Assembly (NCBI GenBank): GCA_002427735.1
Contig: DIYP01000011.1
Coordinates: forward strand, 62,001-126,000
DNA length: 64,000 nt
Direction of reading: 5' to 3'
Source of the DNA: Flavobacteriales bacterium UBA6051
Lineage (GTDB): Bacteria; Bacteroidota; Bacteroidia; Flavobacteriales_D; Crocinitomicaceae
Positions 44,782-52,067 of the stretch are shown piece after piece (positions within the stretch are counted from its first letter, which is position 1; every line of letters starts with the position of its first letter). The notes under the pieces are model-generated. The model did not search any database and was not told where the DNA came from. It was given only the letters and a program-made list of their open reading frames with translations. The position numbers and the translations under genes are program-made.

Positions 44782-45954
44782 ATGAAGTTTATTACAACCA
44801 TGGCCTTTGGAATGATGTCTGTACTTGCGTTCGGACAGAGCGAAGGTCAAAATCTTGTTCCAAATGGGAGTTTTGAGCAAGTTGGAAAGAAGCCAAAAAA
44901 GCTAGGATCAATTGAAAATGCCACTGGCTGGGTGTCGCCAACGGGAGTTCGTGCGGATTTATTTAGCGGATCGAAGGTTCCGGATATTGCAGTTCCAGAG
45001 AACGTATATGGTAAAGAATCGGCTTTGGATGGTAGCAACTATGCAGGTATTGTTGGTTTTTCTTACGGAAACAAATTGCCAAGATCATATGTGATGGCTC
45101 GTCTTGAGGCTCCTATGAAGAAAGGAATGAGATACTGCGTAAAATTCAATGTATCTCTGGCGGAAGCTTCGAAATATGCATCGAATAATATTGGCGCAAA
45201 ATTGAGCAAGAAACCGTTTGGAACGGATTCAAAGGTATCAATCATTGAAGAGCCAAGTTTGCTGCACTTCAACAACGATCATAAGATCATGAGCGCACGT
45301 TACAACTGGACAGAAGTTTGTGGCTTGTATCAAGCTGAAGGTGGAGAAAAGTACATTACACTCGGTAACTTTCTTTCTGATGAGGAGACGAAGTCAACAC
45401 GTATGAAAAAGGATCCTAAAGTAAAAGTGACGCAAACAATTGCTGCTTACTATTACTTGGATAATATTTCTGTTGTATTACTTGGTGATGATGAATCATG
45501 TTCTTGTCAAGCAGATGATGGTAGCAATGAGTATTCAAAAACAATCTATCAACGTGTATTCAAGGTAGACGAAGACATGACTGCTGAAGAAAAGATTGAG
45601 TTGCACCAAGTGTTCTTTGCGTTTGGTAAGCGCAAGATCACTGAGCAAGGAAAAGCGTCTTTGGACTTAATTGCAGCTGAGTTGACTGCAAACCCTGATT
45701 ATAAATTAGAAATAGCGGGTCATACAAACGCTATGGAAGATTCTGTTGGTGCTGAAAACGATTATTTCGCTGATATGGATAACAAACGTATCGGTGCTGT
45801 GATGGAATACCTAAAAGGAAAGGGGATTGATGAAGGAAGAATGATTGTTTCGAGAAAAGGACACTCTATCCCTAATGAAGAATCAGAAGGTGAAGAAGAT
45901 GAAGACTTGCGCATGGCGAAAGATCGTCGTGTGACTTTTAAAGTGAGAAAGTAA
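44782..45954 (+). CDS. OmpA-family outer-membrane protein
   Basis: 390 residues from ATG at 44782; ATG 44758 would overlap hemE and adds eight residues. Signal peptide (MSVLAFGQ). The N-terminal part (about 25-235: LVPNGSFEQ, then ATGWVSPTGVRADLFS) is a carbohydrate-binding-like jelly roll, as in Bacteroidetes OmpA proteins. The OmpA peptidoglycan-binding domain is at about 275-390 (YKLEIAGHTNAMEDSVG, NKRIGAVMEYLKGKGID, DRRVTFKV). It probably links the outer membrane or a surface complex to peptidoglycan. Seven bp after hemE, so possibly cotranscribed. Confidence 0.88.
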   Translation: MKFITTMAFGMMSVLAFGQSEGQNLVPNGSFEQVGKKPKKLGSIENATGWVSPTGVRADLFSGSKVPDIAVPENVYGKESALDGSNYAGIVGFSYGNKLPRSYVMARLEAPMKKGMRYCVKFNVSLAEASKYASNNIGAKLSKKPFGTDSKVSIIEEPSLLHFNNDHKIMSARYNWTEVCGLYQAEGGEKYITLGNFLSDEETKSTRMKKDPKVKVTQTIAAYYYLDNISVVLLGDDESCSCQADDGSNEYSKTIYQRVFKVDEDMTAEEKIELHQVFFAFGKRKITEQGKASLDLIAAELTANPDYKLEIAGHTNAMEDSVGAENDYFADMDNKRIGAVMEYLKGKGIDEGRMIVSRKGHSIPNEESEGEEDEDLRMAKDRRVTFKVRK

Positions 45955-46214
45955 TTCTTAATATATGCCGTGTGCGGAAATCACGGCGTTAGTTTTGAAA
46001 TCGAATAGAACCTGTGAGGTATACCTTGCAGGTTTTTTTGTGTTCTGATTCTTACTTCCAACGCTGAATTGAATAATATGACTTCGACGGTATTATTAGA
46101 TAAAGGCGGGGTTCACATGTCACTTGTAACAGAAATTGGTCATTCATATCAGTAGTGATTGATCATTGTTCTTTTTTGTTTTACTTTGACGCATTAATTT
46201 GAATAGATATTCCT
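45955..46214. other. 260-bp gap between the OmpA and response-regulator genes
   Basis: Holds a GCCGTG/CACGGC hairpin (45967-45987), the terminator at 46009-46037, and otherwise AT-rich DNA with a poor -7-like sequence (TTACTTTG) about 30 nt before the GTG at 46215. No gene that I would support. Confidence 0.6.
46009..46037 (+). terminator. Terminator of the hemE-OmpA unit
   Basis: Nested hairpin AACCTG(TG AGGT-AT-ACCT TG)CAGGTT followed by a run of T on the plus strand. Confidence 0.8.
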
Positions 46215-46859
46215 GTGATTAAAATCACCATAGTTGAAGATGAGTTTTTTGCCGCAGAGCACCTGAAAGGTTTGTTCGAAGGGTTGGGGTACTCGGTTGT
46301 AGGCGTTCATCATAGTGGAGAAGATTTTTTACGTGAAACGAATTGGGATTTTGATATCGCCTTCGTAGATGTATTCTTATCTGAAGAGATGACAGGGTTG
46401 GATGTAGCTAAGCATATAGGTGATCGCCAATTACCATTTATCTTTCTCACTGCGAATAGGGATGGAGAAACGTTAACGAAGGCAGCTAGACTCAATCCGA
46501 GAGCGTATATTAGCAAACCATTTAATGTGAATGATGTTAAAGGTGCACTTGAGATTTTTGCTATTCAGCATGCTGTTTCAATTGAGGTAAAAGGGGCACA
46601 TGGACGAGAAGAGGTGAATCCAAATGATATTCTATACATCAAATCAGATGGCGCTTATATTGAGATTATTACGCGAAAAAAGAAATACTTAGAGCGTAAG
46701 CTGCTTAAGGAAATAGAGTTGGAATTACCCAGGAATTTTGCGAGAACGCATCGGTCTTTTATCGTTAACAAGGATTACATAGATCAACGCGGTGCATCAG
46801 AGTTAAAAGTGGGTGATTACTTGATACCTGTTTCAAGAAACTACAAGGGATTTAGCTAA
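46215..46859 (+). CDS. LytTR-family response regulator
   Basis: 214 residues, GTG start. Receiver domain about 2-120: acidic pocket VEDE, phospho-acceptor Asp52 in AFVDVFL, switch Thr in FLTAN, and Lys in YISKPF. LytTR DNA-binding domain about 125-214 (VNPNDILYIKSDGAYIEI, RNFARTHRSFIVN). These regulators bind direct-repeat sites as dimers. It ends tail-to-tail with the histidine kinase gene, overlapping by 4 nt, an unusual layout for a matched pair. Confidence 0.93.
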   Translation: MIKITIVEDEFFAAEHLKGLFEGLGYSVVGVHHSGEDFLRETNWDFDIAFVDVFLSEEMTGLDVAKHIGDRQLPFIFLTANRDGETLTKAARLNPRAYISKPFNVNDVKGALEIFAIQHAVSIEVKGAHGREEVNPNDILYIKSDGAYIEIITRKKKYLERKLLKEIELELPRNFARTHRSFIVNKDYIDQRGASELKVGDYLIPVSRNYKGFS

Positions 46860-48469
46860 GCACCGAATTTAAACAAGTAGGTGCCATTTTCTGAAACTAA
46901 AGTGTAATCAATTCCCTTAATGCGCTTAACAAGTTGTTCAATTAACATAGTTCCCGTGCCTTCTTTTTTGTTCTTTTCGTGTCTGGAATTATCTGAATAA
47001 CTGAATAAATAGAGGTCACCTTGCTTTTCAATAATTAGTTGAATAGTTGAACCTTTAGAATTACTATGTTCAAGTGTGTTGGAAAGCATCTCATTTAAAA
47101 TAAGTCCAAAATAGACGATGCGCTCACTACGAACTTCTACTTTGTCAATGGATTTGTCAATAGAATGCTTAAGACCAATGTTCGAATAATGTTTGAGAAT
47201 TTCTGTGAAGTACGTATCCAAATCAACAAACTCATTATGTACATCCACGTAAAGATACTTATGCAATGCGCTTATCGTTTGGATTTTACCTGACATACTT
47301 TTCACCGCATCAGTAGCCGAGTTTCCCATCCCTTTTTTGGTAAATTCAAGCATGGAAATGATCATCTGAAGGTTATTCTTGATACGATGGTTACTCTCTA
47401 CAATCAGCATCTGATATTTATCGTTCATTAAATTTAGTTCAGTAACGGAGTCGTGTAATTTACGCTTAAGGCGTTTCTCTCTGAAAAAAATAAGTGTAAC
47501 TATGGCAACGGCTAGAATAAGCACTGATATGAATAAAATCAGCTGACGGGTTTTATCTTTTTGCTCCTGCAAATCGATGGATTTCTGGAAGGCCTCCTCT
47601 TTAAATTTTTCTGTATCATAAACAACTCGGAATGTCGCCATTTGATTGGTATTCATAAGTTTGGCATGTGCCACTGTATACGCATGTGACGAATCTGCCC
47701 ATTGCAGTTCCTTAAGGATGTCGTTCACTGATTTATATCGCATAGAAATAATGGCGCACAATTTACTCTTCATTGCATACCAGTCAGTGTTTTTGGTCTT
47801 CTCAAGCAAATCAGGATATATGGAATCTGCTTTATTGAAATTGCTCATGCTGACATGCAAATCAAGAATATTAATTTCTACGCCTATTTCATTTTGCCGA
47901 TCTTCCAGCTCAGCGTATAACTCTCTTGCTCTATTGAGGTTTTTCAATGCAATGTCAAACTCCCTGCTTCTGTTTTGAGAAAAGCCGAGTTCGTTACGCA
48001 AGCTCGCCTCTTCTTCTTTGAGTTGCAATCGCGTGGATATTTCAATTCCTTTGGATACAAGATGGAGAACAGAATCACGTTGCTCTTCTTTGGGCATTGC
48101 TCCGTTTTCTGCATATAAGGCAGCCAGTCGCCCTAGTTTTTTTACATGAAGTTGGGGGTATTTTTCCGTATCCTTTAGTTGGTACAACAACTCGACTCCA
48201 CGATCAAAGTTTTCTGTTATTCGAAATAACTCCGATTTGTCAATGCTTGCTTCAATGTATTCTTCCTGATAATTATTTTCCTTAGCGATTTTGATAATCT
48301 TGTCTAGTTCACCAATGGCCTCACCAAAAAGTGATATAGCCTTGTACTGCATAGCTTGGTCGTAGTGCCGCAGTATTTTCTTTTTGGGGTCATCCAATTC
48401 TTGAGATAGGGCGTTTAGCGAAAAGCAAAACAGGCCTATACCAATAAGAAGGATTTGTTTAATTCTCAT
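46856..48469 (-). CDS. TPR-sensor histidine kinase (HisKA_2 type)
   Basis: 537 residues. Signal sequence (FCFSLNALSQ), periplasmic TPR-like helices (about 25-300), one transmembrane helix (about 309-329), then a cytoplasmic kinase. The phospho-acceptor is His361 in SNHRIKNNLQMI, typical of HisKA_2/LytS-like kinases in Bacteroidetes. The ATPase domain follows with the N-box LILNEMLSNTLEHS and a G-box GTGTMLIEQLVKR. It probably phosphorylates Asp52 of the convergent LytTR regulator. A -7 box (48477-48484) lies 7 nt before the ATG. Confidence 0.92.
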   Translation of the reverse strand: MRIKQILLIGIGLFCFSLNALSQELDDPKKKILRHYDQAMQYKAISLFGEAIGELDKIIKIAKENNYQEEYIEASIDKSELFRITENFDRGVELLYQLKDTEKYPQLHVKKLGRLAALYAENGAMPKEEQRDSVLHLVSKGIEISTRLQLKEEEASLRNELGFSQNRSREFDIALKNLNRARELYAELEDRQNEIGVEINILDLHVSMSNFNKADSIYPDLLEKTKNTDWYAMKSKLCAIISMRYKSVNDILKELQWADSSHAYTVAHAKLMNTNQMATFRVVYDTEKFKEEAFQKSIDLQEQKDKTRQLILFISVLILAVAIVTLIFFREKRLKRKLHDSVTELNLMNDKYQMLIVESNHRIKNNLQMIISMLEFTKKGMGNSATDAVKSMSGKIQTISALHKYLYVDVHNEFVDLDTYFTEILKHYSNIGLKHSIDKSIDKVEVRSERIVYFGLILNEMLSNTLEHSNSKGSTIQLIIEKQGDLYLFSYSDNSRHEKNKKEGTGTMLIEQLVKRIKGIDYTLVSENGTYLFKFGA

Positions 48470-48476
48470 TCTGTGA

Positions 48477-48484
48477 CAAAGCTA
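48477..48484 (-). promoter_or_regulatory. -7 promoter box of the histidine kinase gene
   Basis: TAGCTTTG on the minus strand, 7 nt before the ATG at 48469. Confidence 0.6.
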
Positions 48485-48586
48485 AATATTATTAACTCAA
48501 TATCACTTTTGAGAATAGACACATATCTTGTTTAATACTTATTCTTCAATTGTCGCAATTAGTTCGCCATAAATTAGAATTAAAAT

Positions 48587-50215
48587 TTATTGCTCCTGAA
48601 GTTGAAGACGTGGTTGATCTGCCTGCTGTTTGCCACTGGTTTGAATTAGTTTCTTTTCTACTGGTTGATTGTATAGATCAGGCATAAAATAACGCCCTTT
48701 TTGACCTTCTCGTTTTTCAAGCTCAACTGCACGTTTTTCCGGATGTTGGGCGGCGTATGGATCATTGCGTTCAGCATAAATAGTCCAAGATACTTTTAAG
48801 CCTTCTGTGCCACCTCCTATAACAAACTTACCGTTAGAGATTTCCTCCTTAATGTAGAGTTGCGCGAAACCACCAACTGGCGTGAGATTATAGCTTGGGT
48901 TTTTATTGATGTCCTCGTAGTACTCAGGAAGTTCTACGATGGCTTCGCCGTTCGCATCAAAGACGGCATTTCCTCTGTAAATGTTAAGTACTTCATTTGA
49001 TTCAGTAGAAAAATGACGCAAGAATTTGTTTTCAGGGTCTTTGGGGTGATCAATAATAAATGACTTAAAACCAGTTGCGCCAAGTTCACCGTTGGCCAAG
49101 ACACCATAAGCTCCTGCAACTCCTCCTAGGTAGCGGTCTTCACCAACAACTCCCCAATATCCTGTTCCGGCTACGCCAACTCCATTTCCAATAGGGGCAA
49201 TGGCGTCGAAGTTTTCACCATATATGGCATTCCCTTGGCTGTAATTTGTTTCTCCAACAGATCCGTTAAATCCAATCCCGTAAACACCGTGTCCGCCGTT
49301 CGTGCGCAAGTTGGAACCATATACGGCCGATTGTGATGTTGCCGTTGCTTGTACCTGACCAGAGACACCCCACGCTGCGCCATCTGAGTTACCGATAACT
49401 GCAGAAGCGATGTTCGATGTAGAATTTGTAGATGCTTGTACGGTGGAAAAAGTATTTGCAGCGTTCGTGGTATTAGCGATGATAGCAACCCCGGTATTCG
49501 TGTTTTGAGCGCGGAGTGCAATTGCGTTTGCAGAGGCAGTGCTAATCTCAACTTCTCCAGCATCTGCAGTAATGATTCTACCAGCTCCCGCACCACCTTG
49601 ATCATAGGCTTCGTCTAGCGTATTACCACCGCCCGCGGGCAAAGTAACACTGTTACCACTGGAAATGGTCAGTACCTGTCCCGCTAATTGAAGTGATTGG
49701 ATTTCATTAGATGGATCACTATCCGCATCATTAGGACTAGTAATGTACCCAGCATCATTCGCGAATGAGCTCACATTTGTAGGGGTATTTGTCAAATCGT
49801 TATAATTACCGCTAAATCCATTTCCTGCATAAAGTGCATATGGCACACTTAGTAATTCTGAAGTAGCTGAAATTGTATACGTTGTTCCGCCAGTCGGATC
49901 TGTTTCGGATCTCAAATAGTAAGGGCCTGCTGACCAGTCAATTGTCGAAAAGTTTCCAGCCACTGGAGTGCCATTACCTATTTCAACGGTAGCCAGACCA
50001 TTTGCATTTGTCACTGGTGTATGCGTTTCTATGTAAACAGCTACGCCCGTTGGAGAAGTCTGCAGAATACTAATTTGCATTCCTACAGGTGTATTCGTAA
50101 TCAGTGCGTCAGTTGAGTTCCTAACGACAGCCTGATAGGTCATCTTTTGTGGTGCTTGCGCAAGTGTTAATGTTGCGATGAACACGAAAAGGAAAGTTGC
50201 GAATAGATTTTTCAT
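48587..50215 (-). CDS. Secreted fibre-like protein, second gene of cassette 2
   Basis: 542 residues. Signal peptide (ATLTLAQ). The N-terminal domain (about 20-135: KMTYQAVVRNSTDALITNTPVG, then SELLSVPYALYAG) matches that of the S74 fibre at 29686-31230. The middle is a repetitive, low-complexity Asn/Ala-rich region (about 200-330) like tail-fibre or Hep/YadA rolls. The C-terminal part (about 370-510: SFIIDHPKDPENKFLRHFS, IYRGNAVFDANGEAIVELP) is a domain I recall from several phyla without assigned function; S74 is absent. Two nt separate it from the upstream small T9SS gene. Confidence 0.8.
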   Translation of the reverse strand: MKNLFATFLFVFIATLTLAQAPQKMTYQAVVRNSTDALITNTPVGMQISILQTSPTGVAVYIETHTPVTNANGLATVEIGNGTPVAGNFSTIDWSAGPYYLRSETDPTGGTTYTISATSELLSVPYALYAGNGFSGNYNDLTNTPTNVSSFANDAGYITSPNDADSDPSNEIQSLQLAGQVLTISSGNSVTLPAGGGNTLDEAYDQGGAGAGRIITADAGEVEISTASANAIALRAQNTNTGVAIIANTTNAANTFSTVQASTNSTSNIASAVIGNSDGAAWGVSGQVQATATSQSAVYGSNLRTNGGHGVYGIGFNGSVGETNYSQGNAIYGENFDAIAPIGNGVGVAGTGYWGVVGEDRYLGGVAGAYGVLANGELGATGFKSFIIDHPKDPENKFLRHFSTESNEVLNIYRGNAVFDANGEAIVELPEYYEDINKNPSYNLTPVGGFAQLYIKEEISNGKFVIGGGTEGLKVSWTIYAERNDPYAAQHPEKRAVELEKREGQKGRYFMPDLYNQPVEKKLIQTSGKQQADQPRLQLQEQ

Positions 50216-50217
50216 GG

Positions 50218-50682
50218 TTAATGCTTTATGATTTTAATCGATTTGAGTTGTTCTTCTTTTCTGAGCAGGTGAAGAAAGTATTTGCCTGCACTATGTTGGT
50301 TAAGGTTTATAAGTGTTTTTTCCTGAGTAATCTGATTCTCATTTATCAACTTGCCATTGACATCAAACAGGCGATAGTGCATGTCTGAAATATCATCTTG
50401 AATTTGCAGGATAACTGCTTCATTTGTCGGGTTAGGATAAAGTGAAGTAATGATTGTTTGCTCTTCAAGTCCTAGTTCTTCGAAAAACTCGTAGGGTTGC
50501 TGAACACCCTGGTTAATGGAACCATCAGTTCCGGAGGCACTTATGTAGTCAATTTGCCCAATCGAATAACTGACTGAACCGCCAGTTCCGGTTGCTTCGC
50601 CTCCAGCACTAACTGTATTACTTTGAGAAAGGCAAAGAGTTGATAAACTGCATGTTAATGCAATAAGAAAAGCGTTTTTCAT
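50218..50682 (-). CDS. Small T9SS type A protein, first gene of cassette 2
   Basis: 154 residues from ATG at 50682; a longer frame to 50757 crosses the intergenic region and overlaps the AraC-gene start, so it is rejected. Signal peptide (STLCLSQ). A glycine-rich short domain (GGEATGTGGSVSYSIGQIDY, INQGVQQPYEFF) is followed by a type A sorting signal (ITSLYPNPTNEAVILQI, then GKYFLHLL). It is homologous to the protein at 31230-31715 and stands in the same position relative to a fibre-like gene. Confidence 0.82.
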   Translation of the reverse strand: MKNAFLIALTCSLSTLCLSQSNTVSAGGEATGTGGSVSYSIGQIDYISASGTDGSINQGVQQPYEFFEELGLEEQTIITSLYPNPTNEAVILQIQDDISDMHYRLFDVNGKLINENQITQEKTLINLNQHSAGKYFLHLLRKEEQLKSIKIIKH

Positions 50683-50726
50683 GTAGTAGTTGTTAGTTGA
50701 ATTAAAAGTACGAAAAATAATTAGTC

Positions 50727-50734
50727 TATATTTG
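50727..50734 (+). promoter_or_regulatory. -7 promoter box of the AraC-type regulator
   Basis: TATATTTG, 22 nt before the ATG at 50757. Confidence 0.5.
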
Positions 50735-50756
50735 ACCAACCAGATATGATCGATCA

Positions 50757-51956
50757 ATGATCCCTTTGACTTTTCCAGCGTTTAATGTTTACGGAGTTTT
50801 ACTACTCTTTCTCTCCTTACAAGGACTGGTGTTTTGTTACTTACTCCTTAAGCGGTTTTATAAGCAGAAACATAACGCTGACTTATATCTGGCACTTATA
50901 CTCTTGATTACCTGCTATCATCAGACGGCATACACTATCGGCTTTATGGATTGGTATGATACCTATCCTAATACAAAAATCAATTATTACTTAATTAATC
51001 TATCAATGGTACTTGCGCCATTGATTTATTTTTATCTCAAGTCTGTTACCTCGGCTTCTTTCAAGATCACTAAAAAACACTTGTGGCATTTTCTTCCATG
51101 GACCGTTTACGCTGTAATTAAGCTGATAATACTGGTTTATGATGCCATGCAGCCAGGATTTGATGATGTTCAAAATGGTTATTTGGTCGTAAATTTTGAA
51201 TGGAAAATTTTAAACCCCTTATTATTCTTGCTGACAGTGATTCAGATGTTGGTTTATCTCAGCTTTTCATTTCAGTCTCTTTACTTATTTAAAGCCAAAG
51301 TCAATCATTTCTTTTCAAGTACACATCGCCTAGAGTTTAACTGGTTGCGTAATTTCCTGATCGTTTACAGTTTTCTTTATTTGTTCAACAGTGTGCAACA
51401 AGTCATAAATGAACTAATCATCGATTTGAGCTGGACACAAGAATGGTGGTATTTTTTGTTGTCTGGAATTGCCATCATCTATGTTGGAATCCGCGGATAT
51501 TACACTGACGTTAGTGGATTAATAACAGTTGAGTTCGATGATTTTTCAGAGGATGCAGTAACCAATAAAGATCTTGAAAAAGAAGAATCTGATCCTGTTC
51601 CGCCTGCTATTCTCGATAAGAAAAAGGAGTTGGAAAACTATATTGCATTGAATCGTCCATATCTGAACCCTGAGCTGAATCTTATCAGTTTTGCCAAAGA
51701 ACTACGATATTCACGTGAAGAACTTTCAGAGGTAATCAATAAAGGTTTTGAGATTAAATTCAATGATTTTATCAATGGTTATCGTGTGAGGGCGATTCAA
51801 CAGATGATTTTAGAGGGGAGCCATGATAAATTATCCCTATTAGGCATGGCTTATGAATGTGGTTTTAATAGCAAAGCAACGTTTAATCGGGCATTTAAGA
51901 AAGAAATTGGTCTTTCTCCAACCGAATATTTAAATAGCTTAAAATCAAATCAATAA
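50757..51956 (+). CDS. Membrane-embedded AraC-family regulator with seven transmembrane helices
   Basis: 399 residues. Seven hydrophobic helices occupy residues about 10-250 (for example VYGVLLLFLSLQGLVFCYLLL and WWYFLLSGIAIIYVGIRGYY). A charged linker follows, then a C-terminal AraC double helix-turn-helix (about 285-395: FAKELRYSREELSEVIN, then GMAYECGFNSKATFNRAFKKEIGLSPTEYL). This 7TM-AraC layout is common in Bacteroidetes; it presumably senses a membrane or periplasmic signal while acting on DNA. The DoxX-S41 gene 111 bp downstream, preceded by palindromic sites, is the obvious candidate target. Confidence 0.92.
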   Translation: MIPLTFPAFNVYGVLLLFLSLQGLVFCYLLLKRFYKQKHNADLYLALILLITCYHQTAYTIGFMDWYDTYPNTKINYYLINLSMVLAPLIYFYLKSVTSASFKITKKHLWHFLPWTVYAVIKLIILVYDAMQPGFDDVQNGYLVVNFEWKILNPLLFLLTVIQMLVYLSFSFQSLYLFKAKVNHFFSSTHRLEFNWLRNFLIVYSFLYLFNSVQQVINELIIDLSWTQEWWYFLLSGIAIIYVGIRGYYTDVSGLITVEFDDFSEDAVTNKDLEKEESDPVPPAILDKKKELENYIALNRPYLNPELNLISFAKELRYSREELSEVINKGFEIKFNDFINGYRVRAIQQMILEGSHDKLSLLGMAYECGFNSKATFNRAFKKEIGLSPTEYLNSLKSNQ

Positions 51957-51962
51957 ACTGTT

Positions 51963-52009
51963 TTGAGACGTCTCAATTCGTGGATGAGCCCCTGTTTTAA
52001 CGAATTGAA
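51963..52009. promoter_or_regulatory. Compound palindromic operator upstream of the DoxX-S41 gene
   Basis: A 14-bp perfect palindrome TTGAGACGTCTCAA (51963-51976) runs into a longer inverted repeat: TCAATTCGT (51973-51981), 18-nt spacer, ACGAATTGA (52000-52008). Three TTGAgAC-type half-sites result. There is no T-run, so it is not a terminator. Confidence 0.65.
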
Positions 52010-52067
52010 ACCATGATTTTTGGATGGTTGCAGACATTTGGAGTGTTAAACTAAAACACATCAAGTT

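Noticed and set aside
46078..46155. 25-codon ORF with ATG in the gap before the LytTR regulator, considered as a signalling peptide
   Set aside because: No ribosome or promoter signal, no hydrophobic leader or processing motif; length expected by chance.
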